64,000 nucleotides of DNA. Source: Streptomyces noursei ATCC 11455. Its GTDB lineage: Bacteria > Actinomycetota > Actinomycetes > Streptomycetales > Streptomycetaceae. This document shows positions 52,254 to 60,789 of this stretch, one piece after another. The stretch lies in NCBI RefSeq assembly GCF_001704275.1, contig NZ_CP011533.1, forward strand, positions 2,604,001-2,668,000, given 5' to 3'. A program made the position numbers and the translations under genes. The stretch's first letter is position 1; each line of letters starts with the position of its first letter. The notes beneath the pieces are model-generated. The model had not been told where the DNA came from, ran no database searches, and saw only the letters and a program-made list of their open reading frames with translations.

Positions 52254-52909
52254 TCGAGAAGCTGCTGCCCCCGCCGATAGCGACCGCCGAGTCCTTCCAC
52301 GACGACCCGGTCTCGGATATGTATCCGGAGGAGTTCGTGCTGGTGGCCGAGTCGGTGCCGCACCGCCAGCGGGAGTTCGGCACGGTGCGGAACTGTGCCC
52401 GCCGGGCCCTCGGCACGTTCGGCGTCGCCCCCGGCCCGATACTTCCCGGGCCCGGCCGCGCCCCGATCTGGCCGGAGGGCATCGTCGGCGCGATGACCCA
52501 CTGCACCGGCTACCGCTGCGCCGCGGTGGCCCGGGCGACGGACATCCGCTCGCTGGGCGTGGACGCCGAGCCGCACGCCCGCATAGACGACCCCGGCGTC
52601 CTGGAGCTGGTGTCCCTCCCCGAGGAGCGGACCCAGATCGCCCAACTCTCCCGGCACCAACCGGAGATCTGCTGGGACCGCCTGCTCTTCAGCGCCAAGG
52701 AGAGCGTCTACAAGGCGTGGTATCCGCTCACCGGCCGCTGGCTGGGCTTCGAGGACGCCCACCTCACGCTCGACCCCACCAACGCCAGCTTCACCGCCCG
52801 GCTGCTGGTACCGGGCCCGGTGGTGGACGGCCGGAGCCTCGGCGAGTTCAACGGCCGGTGGCTGATCGGGGCGGGACTGGTGGTGACGGCGGTGACGATA
52901 CCGGCGTGA
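52250..52909 (+). CDS. 4'-phosphopantetheinyl transferase, Sfp type
   Basis: 219 aa. Transfers 4'-phosphopantetheine from CoA to carrier proteins of polyketide and peptide synthetases. It has IVGAMTHCTGYRCAAVA, the magnesium-binding LGVDAEPH (D105, E107) and FSAKESVYKAWYPLT (KEsvyK). GTG 52250 is coupled to the metallophosphoesterase stop. No synthase gene lies nearby, so it probably serves clusters elsewhere in the genome. Confidence 0.92.
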   Translation: MIEKLLPPPIATAESFHDDPVSDMYPEEFVLVAESVPHRQREFGTVRNCARRALGTFGVAPGPILPGPGRAPIWPEGIVGAMTHCTGYRCAAVARATDIRSLGVDAEPHARIDDPGVLELVSLPEERTQIAQLSRHQPEICWDRLLFSAKESVYKAWYPLTGRWLGFEDAHLTLDPTNASFTARLLVPGPVVDGRSLGEFNGRWLIGAGLVVTAVTIPA

Positions 52910-53152
52910 CGGACGGGGACCGGGCACCCGGCACGGGGGCTCCCGACGGCGCCCCGCCGCCCGGGCCGGTCCTGGCTCGCCCCTCCCGTCCGATCCCGGC
53001 GGCCGGGAGACGCCTCCGCGCACCCACCCCCGACATGGGATGATTCGGGGCTGCGACGTGGGGGAATCCGCCGGACGCGCAGACGGGGCGACGCCTCCGC
53101 AGACCGCCTTCGGCCGGGCCGCGGTGCGCCGCGCCGCCGGCAGTGACCACCC

Positions 53153-53659
53153 CATGGAGAACCGCTCCGCATCACCCGCTTCACGGCGGGGCCCGAGGGC
53201 GGCTGGGTCGATCTGGCCGCGAACCTCCCCGGCGACGTGACCGCCATCGCCGTCGACGGCGGCGTCCACCTCGTCCGCGGCACCTGGCTGTGCTCGTCCG
53301 AGGGCATCGACCTCGACACCACGTGGGGCGGGTTCAAGAACCTGGCCGGCGGCGAGGGCGGATTCCTGGTCCGCGCGGAGGGCCGGGGCCAGGTCCTCGC
53401 GACCTGCTACGGGGCTCTGGACGAGGTCGAGCTGGGGCCCGGCGAGCAGATGGTCCTGGACTCCGGGCACCTGGTCGCGTTCGGCGACGGCGTCTCCTAC
53501 ACGACGCGCAAGGTGGCCCACGGGCTGATGCAGACCCTGAAGTCCGGCGAGGGCCTGGTCTTCGAGTTCACCGGCCCCGGCCGGCTGTGGACCCAGAGCC
53601 GCAACCCCCATGAGCTGGTCACCTGGCTCACCGCGAAACTCCCCTTCAGCCGGGGATAG
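53153..53659 (+). pseudogene. Truncated AIM24/TIGR00266-family gene
   Basis: The frame HGEPLRITRFTAGPEGGWVD through LPGDVTAIAVDGGVHLVRGT, SSEGIDLDTTWGGFKNLAGGEGGF and GPGRLWTQSRNPHELVTWL matches the C-terminal two thirds of TIGR00266 proteins. The expected N-terminal ~90 residues are absent, and an in-frame stop lies at 53144-53146; a plausible continuation (GRAAVRRAAGSD) is in another frame. GTG 53237 could still start a 140-aa product. Confidence 0.6.
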
Positions 53660-54059
53660 TTCGGCACCGGGGCGGGCCCGGCCGGGAGGTGCGCCGTCTC
53701 GGGCGCCCCGGCCGGGCCCTGTGGCACCCACGCCCCGCCCGGCCCCGCGCGCCGTCCTCGCGCCGTCCGGCCGGGCCGAAACCCCGTCATATTTTCGTAC
53801 GCCAACAGGAGCGGGCAGCCCCGCCCCGAACCGACGGCCCGGAATCCGAAGTCAGCCGTGCGGCCGAGTGGGCTTACCCGTCACACCGTCAAAGGCTGCA
53901 CGGGCGGCATCAGTTGCGGCACCCGTTGTGGCGCCGGTTGGTGACGGCCGCGAAATTCGGCGCGTCCCTGGGCAGGTGCGTCACATTTTGCATTAATCTC
54001 CACTAACCGTATGAAGCCGATCAATTACCGATCGCATCCGGTCGATTTTCGGAGATAAC
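53660..54059. other. Intergenic region and promoter of the repeat-protein gene
   Basis: About 400 bases. The last 120 are unusually AT-rich for this genome. TTGCAT (53988-53993), 16 bases, TATGAA (54010-54015) is a possible promoter, and GGAG (54051-54054) precedes the ATG at 54060. No gene is seen in the rest. Confidence 0.45.
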
Positions 54060-54623
54060 ATGCGCAAGCTTCGCAAGGCTGCCGTCATGGTGGCTGTCCT
54101 CGGCAGCGTCGGCCTGCTCGGCGCGGGCACGGCCGCCGCCAACGCCGGGCCGGGCGGTGGCCACCGCCAGCTCCGGCCGACCCAGCAGACCGCCATCCGC
54201 ACGCTGCCGGGCCAGCAGGTGATCATCCGGCAGCAGCCGCAGGTCATCATCCGGCAGCAGCCGATCCGGCAGTACACCGCCCCCCAGCGGCCGAGACGGC
54301 AGATCGTCGTCCTGCAGCACCCGGTACGCCAGAACGTCGTCCCGCAGCGGCCGGTCCGCCAGCACGTCGTCCGGCAGCAGCCGATCCGGCAGCACGCCGT
54401 CCGACAGCAGTCCAACGGACGGCAAGGCTCGTCGCACGGCCACAAGATCGTCATCCGGCAGTTCACCTCGTGCCGGACGTTCGACAAGAACGTCGACGTC
54501 CTCGGCGGCGTCGGGATCGCGAACGGCTGGTTCGGCCCCTGGCACCGGTGGTTCGACCGGCGGGGCGTGGAGCACACCAGGATCGGCACGACCGTGGGCT
54601 GCAACAACGTCGTCCGCTTCTGA
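54060..54623 (+). CDS. Secreted protein with Q-x-V-V-x-Q-x-P-x-R decapeptide repeats
   Basis: 187 aa. Signal peptide with AAANA cleavage region near residue 28. Residues 61-120 form six decapeptides in perfect register: QVIIRQQPIR, QYTAPQRPRR, QIVVLQHPVR, QNVVPQRPVR, QHVVRQQPIR, QHAVRQQSNG, preceded by a partial copy. The C-terminal ~55 residues are a compact domain with two Cys (FTSCRTFDKNVDVLGG and TTVGCNNVVRF), likely disulfide-bonded. No family is recognised. Its strong basic, Gln-rich repeats with beta-prone VV pairs suggest a cell-wall or surface polymer role, which is inference. Confidence 0.8.
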   Translation: MRKLRKAAVMVAVLGSVGLLGAGTAAANAGPGGGHRQLRPTQQTAIRTLPGQQVIIRQQPQVIIRQQPIRQYTAPQRPRRQIVVLQHPVRQNVVPQRPVRQHVVRQQPIRQHAVRQQSNGRQGSSHGHKIVIRQFTSCRTFDKNVDVLGGVGIANGWFGPWHRWFDRRGVEHTRIGTTVGCNNVVRF

Positions 54624-54662
54624 GCGCCCGGCACCACACGCCCGACGCGCCCCGCGCAACAG

Positions 54663-54713
54663 CGCACACCGATGCCCGCTCCTCGCTCGGCGAGGGGCGG
54701 GCATCGGTGTGCG
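54663..54713. terminator. Very strong hairpin after the repeat-protein gene
   Basis: Perfect 17-base arms (54663-54679 and 54697-54713, starting CGCACACCGATGCCCGC), with an additional CCTCG/CGAGG pairing inside the loop. It lies 40 bases after the stop at 54623. Confidence 0.8.
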
Positions 54714-54861
54714 GACCACGAGGGCTTCCGGCGCAATCCACCAGGGGGCGCCCCCTCCCCCGCCGACGCGGGACCCGGCCTCGTCGGGAATCGGCCACGG
54801 CTGACAAGCTGTCCCGGGCGGGACGGCATCGGGCGCCCCGCGACCGCGGGGAGGGCCTGTC

Positions 54862-55893
54862 ATGGGTGTGGGTGTGGGTCTCGGTGGGACGCCGTCGGAA
54901 CATGATCCCGGCGCGACGGGGCGCCAGGTGCCGCCCTTCGACCCGGAGTTGCGCACCGTGCTGGCGGCCATGGGCGAGGCGGCACGGAGACCGGTCACCC
55001 CTGGGAACCTCGCGGCCCGGCAGGAGCGGGACGCCGCGGCCCGGCCCCGGCCGACGGTCCGGGAGCTGGCGGACGGCGGCCGGTTCGAGGTGGCGGAGGT
55101 GTGCGCGCCGGGGCCGCGCGGCGGGGGCGAGGTCAGGCTCGTCAGCGCCCGGCCCGCCGGGATCGCCGGGCCACTGCCGCTGCTGTACTACCTGCACGGC
55201 GGCGGCATGATCATGGGCAATGCCTGGTCCGTGCTTCCGCGGCTGCTGCGCGAATGGGCCCTTCCGCTGCGGCTCGCCGTCCTCTCCGTCGAGTACCGAC
55301 TGGCGCCGCGGGCGCAGTACCCCGACCCCGTGGAGGACTGCTACGCCGGGCTCGTGTGGGCGGCCGACCAGGCGGCCGGACAGGGCTTCGACGCGGACCG
55401 CATCATCCTCGGGGGGAAGAGCGCCGGCGCCGGCCTCACCGCGGCGCTCGCCCTGCTGACCCGCGACCGCGGCGGGCCGGCTCCGATCGGTCAACTGCTG
55501 CTGAGCCCGATGCTCGACGACCGCAACGACACCTTCTCCGGCCACCAGATGGCCGGCGTCGACACCTGGGACCGCATCTCCAACGCCACCGCGTGGCAGG
55601 CGCTGCTGGGCGACCGGTACGGCGCCGCCGACCTGCCGCCCTACGCGGCACCCGCGCGCGCCACGGAGCTGTCCGGGCTGCCCCCGGCCTACGTCGAGGT
55701 CGGGTCGGCCGAGACCTTCCGGGACGAGGCGGTGGCCTACGCCCAGGCGATCTGGCGGTCCGGCGGCGAGGCCGAACTCCATGTATGGGCCGGTGCCTGC
55801 CACGGCTTCGACACCCTCGCGCCGCGGGCGGCCCTCAGCCAGGACGCCCTCGACGCGCGCACCCGCTGGCTCCGCCGGATACTTGGCCGCTGA
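54862..55893 (+). CDS. Alpha/beta hydrolase, hormone-sensitive-lipase type
   Basis: 343 aa. Oxyanion motif YLHGGGMIMG, catalytic elbow GGKSAGAG (G-x-S-x-G), likely Asp in VEVGSAETFRDEA and His in GACHGFD. This is the HSL/family IV esterase layout. ATG 54862 follows GGGGAGGG (54848-54855). The first residues are encoded by a GGGTGT repeat. The substrate is unknown. Confidence 0.88.
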   Translation: MGVGVGLGGTPSEHDPGATGRQVPPFDPELRTVLAAMGEAARRPVTPGNLAARQERDAAARPRPTVRELADGGRFEVAEVCAPGPRGGGEVRLVSARPAGIAGPLPLLYYLHGGGMIMGNAWSVLPRLLREWALPLRLAVLSVEYRLAPRAQYPDPVEDCYAGLVWAADQAAGQGFDADRIILGGKSAGAGLTAALALLTRDRGGPAPIGQLLLSPMLDDRNDTFSGHQMAGVDTWDRISNATAWQALLGDRYGAADLPPYAAPARATELSGLPPAYVEVGSAETFRDEAVAYAQAIWRSGGEAELHVWAGACHGFDTLAPRAALSQDALDARTRWLRRILGR

Positions 55894-56146
55894 GCCCGCG
55901 GCGGGGGTCCCCGGCCAGCGGCGCGGGCGGAGCCGCGATCACGAGCATCACGGCGCGCTCGGTGGTGGTACGGGCCGCGGGCCACGGCGTGTTCCTGTCC
56001 ACGTCGGTCGGCGAGGGCGGCACCGGCAGCCTGAACGGGCTGGGCTTCCGGGTGGTGGAACTCCGCGCCGGCGCCGGCCGTACTGGACTTCTTCCCGAAG
56101 CGGTAGCCCGCGCGGAACGGTCGTCCCGGGTGCGAGGTCACCCCAT

Positions 56147-56644
56147 CTACCCCTGGTCCAGCCGGAGTTGGGCGCCCGCGGCGGTGGCCAGCCGGGTGGC
56201 CGGGCGGCGCAGCCCCGCCGCGGAGCGGTCGCCGCCGACGGTCAGGTCGAGCGTCTCCACCGCCGCGTCGCCATCCCGGTTGGTGAAGGGGCGGTGGGTC
56301 ACGCCGACCCGGCAGGTGTGGTCGCCGTCCGCGTCCGGCTCGACGACGGCGGGGCGTCCGCCCACCCGGGTGAGCGTGCCGTCGGAGGCGTCGAGCGGCT
56401 GACCGCGGTCGAACCGCAGCTCCACCCACAGGGGGCCGGTGGTGCTGCGCCAGCGGCAGCCCCAGTTGCCGAACGAGATGTCCGGGTCGCCGGCGTCGAT
56501 GCCGGGCACGGACTGCAGGGCGCCCGGGGTGAGCAGGGCGCAGGCGTCCTGATGGATCAGCGAGGCGGCCGGCAGGGGTGTGCGGCGTGCGATCGCGCCG
56601 CGGCCCAGCACCTCCAGCGCATGGTCGGTGGCGGTCTCCGCCAT
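56147..56644 (-). pseudogene. N-terminally truncated Cys-containing hypothetical protein
   Basis: 165 aa from ATG 56644. It reads HALEVLGRGAIARRTPLPAASLIHQDACALLTPGALQSVPG, FGNWGCRWRST, then DGDHTCRVGVTHR and ETLDLTVGGDRSAAG, which resembles the C-terminal DUF3558-like domain of longer exported streptomycete proteins. The in-frame sequence upstream (AAAKGPLCTMAETATDHAL) suggests that the front part was lost by deletion next to msrB. It might still be expressed as a short protein. Between it and the esterase (55894-56146) I see only unassigned sequence. Confidence 0.5.
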
Positions 56645-56727
56645 CGTGCACAACGGCCCCTTGGCAGCGGCGAGGCAGGCGGGGTCGGGAGGGGGCGACG
56701 GGCGCCTCCTCCCGACCCGACCGGTGC

Positions 56728-57135
56728 TCAGCTCTCGTCGGAGAGCAGCCGCAGCGAGATCGAGTTGATGCAGTAGCGCTGGTCCGTCGGCGTCGGGTAG
56801 CCCTCGCCCTCGAAGACGTGGCCGAGGTGGGAGCCGCAGCGGGCGCAGCGGACCTCGGTGCGGACCATGCCGTGGGTGCGGTCCTCCAACAGCTCTACGG
56901 CGTCGGTGTCCTTGGGGTCGTAGAAGGACGGCCAGCCGCAGTGGCTCTCGAACTTGGTGGTGGAGCGGAAGAGTTCGGCGCCGCAGGCGCGGCAGGAGTA
57001 GACGCCGGCGGCCTTGGTGTCGGTGTACTCGCCGACGAAGGCGGGCTCGGTGCCGCCCTGGCGCAGGACGTGGTACTCGGCCGGGGTCAGCTCGGCGCGC
57101 CACTGCTCGTCGGGCTTGTCGATCTCGTACGTCAT
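56728..57135 (-). CDS. msrB: Peptide-methionine (R)-S-oxide reductase
   Basis: 135 aa. Repairs methionine-R-sulfoxide in proteins. Zinc ligands are C48/C51 and C97/C100 (CRAC, CARC); the catalytic Cys is C122 (RYCINSISL). KFESHCGWPSFYDP and HLGHVFEGEG are the family hallmarks. It lies 15 bases after murC in the same direction, so the two are probably co-transcribed. Confidence 0.95.
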   Translation of the reverse strand: MTYEIDKPDEQWRAELTPAEYHVLRQGGTEPAFVGEYTDTKAAGVYSCRACGAELFRSTTKFESHCGWPSFYDPKDTDAVELLEDRTHGMVRTEVRCARCGSHLGHVFEGEGYPTPTDQRYCINSISLRLLSDES

Positions 57136-57150
57136 CGGGGGCTCCTCAGC

Positions 57151-58560
57151 TCATGCGCCCAGGCGGGTCAGGATGGCGGGGCCGAGGTCGGTCACATCGC
57201 CCGCGCCCATGGTGAGAACAAGGTCACCGGGGCGGCTCATTCCGGCGATCAGGTCCGGGATCGCGCTCTTGTCGGCCTCGGGGGTGACCTGGGCGCCGGC
57301 GGCCCGGGCGGCGTCGGTGATCAGGGCGCTGGTGACGCCCGGGATCGGGTCCTCGCGGGCCGGGTAGATGTCCAGGACGACGGAGGCGTCGGCGAGCGCG
57401 AGCGCCTGGCCCATCTCGGTGCCCAGCTCCTGGGTGCGGGAGTACAGGTGCGGCTGGAAGACCACGAGGATGCGTCCGCCGGACTCCTCGGTGGCGCTGC
57501 GGATGGCCTCCAGGTCGGCGGTCATCTCGGTGGGGTGGTGGGCGTAGGAGTCGATGACCTGGACGCCGGCGGCCTCGCCCTTGAGCTGGAGGCGGCGCTT
57601 GACGCCGGTGTACTTGCCGAGGGCGTCGGCGAGCTGGTGCGGCGGGAGGTCGAGGGCGACACCGGCGGTGAGCGCGGCGACGGCGTTGCTCGCGTAGTGC
57701 CGGCCGGGGACGGAGACGGTGAAGGTGAGGATCTTGCCGCTGGTGAGGGTGACGGTGACATCGCTGGCCAGGCCGTGCGGGGTGATCTGGAGGATGCGGA
57801 CGTCGGCGTCCTTGGACTCGCCGTAGGTGACGATCTCGATGTCGTCGCGGCCGGCGAGGCGGGCGGTCAGCTCGCGGGCGCCGGGGTGGTCGGCGGAGAC
57901 GACGAGGGTGCCGCCGGGGCGGACACGGTCGACGAAGGTCTCGAAGGAGGCGTAGATCTCGTCCATCGAGGCGTAGTTGGCGTGGTGGTCGAGCTCGACG
58001 TTGAGGACGATGGCGACCTCGGGGGCGTACTTGTGGAAGCTGCGGTCGCTCTCGTCGGCCTCGGCGACGAAGATCTGGCCGGTGCCGTGCTCGGCGTTGG
58101 ATCCGGGGGCGTCGAGGTCGCCGCCGATGGCGTACGACGGCTTCAGGCCGAGGGCGCCGAGGGAGACGGCGAGCATCGACGTGGTGGTGGTCTTGCCGTG
58201 GGTGCCGGCGACGGCGATGGGGCGCAGGCCGTCCATGAGGGCGGCGAGGGCGTCGGAGCGGTGCACGACGGGGATGCCGCGCTGCTGGGCGGCGGCGAGC
58301 TCGGGGTTGTCGGAGCGGATCGCGGAGGAGACCACGACGCTGGTGGCTTCGGCGGCGAGGTGCTCGGCGGCGTGCCCGATGTGGACGGTGACGCCGAGGT
58401 CGCGCAGGGCCCTGGCGGTCGCGGAGTCCTTGGCGTCGCTGCCCGCCACCGCGGCGCCGCGCTGCGCGAGGATCTTGGCGATGCCCGACATGCCGGCGCC
58501 GCCGATGCCGATGAAGTGCGGCCGTTCCATCGAGGCTGGGATGGCGGTGGCGGGTGCCAT
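57151..58560 (-). CDS. murC: UDP-N-acetylmuramate--L-alanine ligase
   Basis: 469 aa. Adds L-Ala to UDP-MurNAc in peptidoglycan synthesis. N-terminal GIGGAGMSGIAKIL, ATP loop GTHGKTTTT at residues 119-127, FVAEADESDRSF, and C-terminal YAHHPTEM and VFQPHLYSRTQEL are diagnostic. As in other streptomycetes it stands outside the main dcw cluster and beside msrB. The first ten residues are not conserved, so an ATG ten codons later (MERPHFIGIGG) is an alternative start. Confidence 0.95.
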   Translation of the reverse strand: MAPATAIPASMERPHFIGIGGAGMSGIAKILAQRGAAVAGSDAKDSATARALRDLGVTVHIGHAAEHLAAEATSVVVSSAIRSDNPELAAAQQRGIPVVHRSDALAALMDGLRPIAVAGTHGKTTTTSMLAVSLGALGLKPSYAIGGDLDAPGSNAEHGTGQIFVAEADESDRSFHKYAPEVAIVLNVELDHHANYASMDEIYASFETFVDRVRPGGTLVVSADHPGARELTARLAGRDDIEIVTYGESKDADVRILQITPHGLASDVTVTLTSGKILTFTVSVPGRHYASNAVAALTAGVALDLPPHQLADALGKYTGVKRRLQLKGEAAGVQVIDSYAHHPTEMTADLEAIRSATEESGGRILVVFQPHLYSRTQELGTEMGQALALADASVVLDIYPAREDPIPGVTSALITDAARAAGAQVTPEADKSAIPDLIAGMSRPGDLVLTMGAGDVTDLGPAILTRLGA

Positions 58561-58711
58561 GGATGGGTCTCCCTGATCGTCGAGCGGATCGTGCGGTCGA
58601 GCGTGGTGTCGTACGTCGTGCTGCGGACGATTCTCGCACCCGGCACCGACAGCGGCGGTCCGCGACCCCGCGGCGGCGTGCGCCGCGCGGCCGGCCCCAC
58701 GGCGGCGACGC

Positions 58712-59353
58712 TCAGCGGCGGATCAGGCCCTGGGCGGTGGCGGCGGCGACCGCGGCGGTGCGGGAGTCGACGCCCAGCTTGGAGTAGATGTGGACGAGGT
58801 GGGACTTGACGGTCGCCTGGCTGAGGAAGAGCCGCTTGCTGATCGCCGCGTTGGACAGGCCGTCGGCGACGAGCTGGAGGACCTCGGTCTCGCGGCGGGA
58901 GAGGGCGGTGGCGGGCGTCCGCATGCGGTCCATCAGGCGCAGCGCGACGGTCGGGGCGAGCGCGGACTTCCCGGCGGCGGCGGCCCGCACCGCGGCGGCG
59001 AGCTCGTCCGGCGGGGCGTCCTTGAGGAGGTAGCCGGTGGCGCCGGCCTCGATGGCGGCGAGGATGTCGGCGTCGCTGTCGTAGGTGGTCAGGATCAGGA
59101 CCCGGGGGGCTCCGGGGCGGCCGGTGATCTCGGCGGTGGCCCGGGACCCCAGCATCCGGCCGCCGAACTGGAGGTCCATGAGGACCACGTCGACGTCGAG
59201 CCGCCCGGCCAGTTCCACGGCCTCCTCGGCGGTGGGGACGTCGGCGGCGATCTCGAAGTCCGGCTCGGTCTCCAGGACGGCGCGGAGTCCGGCACGGACG
59301 ACGGGGTGGTCGTCGGCGAGCAGCAGCCGGACGGGGGCGGCGGGTGCGGTCAC
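58712..59353 (-). CDS. NarL/LuxR-family response regulator
   Basis: 213 aa. Receiver with DDHPVVRAG acidic pocket, phospho-acceptor D60 (VVLMDLQFGG), switch T and K (LTTYDSD, LLKDAPPDEL), and C-terminal LuxR HTH (LSRRETEVLQLVADGLSNAAISKRLFLSQATVKSHLVHIYSKLGV). GTG 59353 overlaps the histidine kinase stop (GTGA). Likely controls the divergent ABC exporter genes. Confidence 0.93.
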   Translation of the reverse strand: MTAPAAPVRLLLADDHPVVRAGLRAVLETEPDFEIAADVPTAEEAVELAGRLDVDVVLMDLQFGGRMLGSRATAEITGRPGAPRVLILTTYDSDADILAAIEAGATGYLLKDAPPDELAAAVRAAAAGKSALAPTVALRLMDRMRTPATALSRRETEVLQLVADGLSNAAISKRLFLSQATVKSHLVHIYSKLGVDSRTAAVAAATAQGLIRR

Positions 59354-60597
59354 GGGGCGGCTCCCGGTGCGGTCTCGGGGGCGGCGGACGGGTCGGGGCA
59401 GGGCAGGGTGACGGCGAGTGCGGTGCCCTCCCCGGGGGCGGACTCGACGGCGAGGGTGCCCTGGAGGGCGCGGGCCCGGGCGCGCATCGCGGCCAGCCCG
59501 AAGCCGGAGTCGCCGGCCGCCGCGGAGCCGGGCGGCGGGACCTCGGCGGGCAGGAACCCGGCGCCGTCGTCGACGACGTCCAGGGCGACCTCGGTGTCCA
59601 TGTAGCTCAGGGTCAGCTCGACGCGGCCGGCGGCGGCGTGCTGGACGGTGTTGGCGAGCGCGGACTGGGCGATGCGCAGCAGGGCGACCTCGTGCGGGGT
59701 GGGCAGCGGGGCGGGGACGCCGGAGACCTGGCAGTGCACGACCAGCCCGGAGGTGCGGGCGGTGGCGGCGCACAGCCGCTCCAGGGCGGCCGGCAGCGAA
59801 CCGGCCTCCAGGTCGGGCGGGCTTAGCGCGCGGACGAAGCGGCGCGCCTCGGCGAGGTTGTCGACGGCGGCCGTACGGGCCTGCCGGATGTGGCCGAGGG
59901 CGGTCTCCGGCCGCTCCGGCACGGCCCGCTCGGCGGCCCGGAGCAGCAGCTGGATGCTGGACAGGCCCTGGGCGAGGGTGTCGTGGATCTCGCGGGCCAG
60001 CCGCTCCCGTTCGGCGAGGACGCCGGCGGCCCGCTCCGCGACGGCCAGTTCGCTGCGGGCCTCGGTGAGCTCCTCGATGAGGCGGCGGCGCTGTTCGCTC
60101 TCCCGGTAGAGGGCCTGGTAGCCGAGGACGACGGCGACCGCGACCGCGGCGCCCAGGACGGGGCCGATGACCGTGCCGACGCTGAGGGTGTGGGTGTGCC
60201 AGGCGAATCCGGCGATGGCGAGGGCCGTACTGGCCGCGACGGCGGGCAGTGCCCAGCGCAGCGGCAGCAGGTGCAGCTCGACGAAGAAGAGCGGGAAAGC
60301 CAGCCAGACGCCGTCCGGGGTGAGTGCCAGCAGCACCATCCAGACCGCGACCACGGCGGCGAGCCAGAGCCCGGCGGCGCGGGAGGAGCTGCGGACCCGG
60401 GGCAGTACGGGGCCGAGGACGTAGAGCGTCAGCAGGACCACGGCGGTGGCGAGCACGGCCGGTGCGGTGGGCCTCCCGTCGGCCACCGCGCGTACGGCGG
60501 CGAGCGCGAGCAGCGCGGCCACCATCAGGTGGAGGCACAGGCGCAGCACGCGCAGAACAGGGGTGAGGGAGTGGTCGGTCCTGGCTTCTTCGGTCAC
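59350..60597 (-). CDS. Histidine kinase, NarL-partner type (HisKA_3)
   Basis: 415 aa. Five to six N-terminal membrane segments (residues about 20-160) without a sizeable extracellular domain, then a HisKA_3 dimerisation helix with H205 (EREIHDTLAQGLSSIQ-type EIHDTLAQGL) and a HATPase domain (ALANTVQHAAAGRVELTLSY, DDGAGF, GFGLAAMRARA). Such kinases sense membrane or cell-envelope stress. GTG 60597 follows TAGCCT by nine bases and AAGGGG by a few. Confidence 0.92.
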   Translation of the reverse strand: MTEEARTDHSLTPVLRVLRLCLHLMVAALLALAAVRAVADGRPTAPAVLATAVVLLTLYVLGPVLPRVRSSSRAAGLWLAAVVAVWMVLLALTPDGVWLAFPLFFVELHLLPLRWALPAVAASTALAIAGFAWHTHTLSVGTVIGPVLGAAVAVAVVLGYQALYRESEQRRRLIEELTEARSELAVAERAAGVLAERERLAREIHDTLAQGLSSIQLLLRAAERAVPERPETALGHIRQARTAAVDNLAEARRFVRALSPPDLEAGSLPAALERLCAATARTSGLVVHCQVSGVPAPLPTPHEVALLRIAQSALANTVQHAAAGRVELTLSYMDTEVALDVVDDGAGFLPAEVPPPGSAAAGDSGFGLAAMRARARALQGTLAVESAPGEGTALAVTLPCPDPSAAPETAPGAAP

Positions 60598-60641
60598 GGC
60601 CCCTTCAGGCTACGGTCCGGTTCCGCCGCCGGCATCAATCG

Positions 60642-60690
60642 AAAGGTGGAGCGCGGGCATCCAAAGGTGGAGGCCGGAGCGCATCTTTCG
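60642..60690. promoter_or_regulatory. Repeats between the two-component system and the ABC exporter
   Basis: AAAGGTGGAG occurs at 60642-60651 and again at 60663-60672, 21 bases apart, two helix turns. They are enclosed by CGAAAG (60640-60645, overlapping the first repeat) and its complement CTTTCG (60685-60690). This is a plausible binding site for the response regulator in the divergent promoter. Confidence 0.5.
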
Positions 60691-60789
60691 GCCCCGGTGA
60701 ACCACACCTGGGCGCGATGCCCGGCACCCGCGCGGTGGGCGACGGTGGGAGCCAGTCGCCGGGCAGCGGGTCCGGCACCGTTGTCGAGG

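Noticed and set aside
52250..52909. PPTase as sign of a local polyketide or peptide cluster
   Set aside because: No synthase or carrier-protein gene occurs in the window; the pairing with a metallophosphoesterase is the usual stand-alone setting.
55894..56146. Plus-strand frame with GHGVFLS as an alpha/beta hydrolase remnant
   Set aside because: The likeness is limited to a few residues and cannot be separated from chance.
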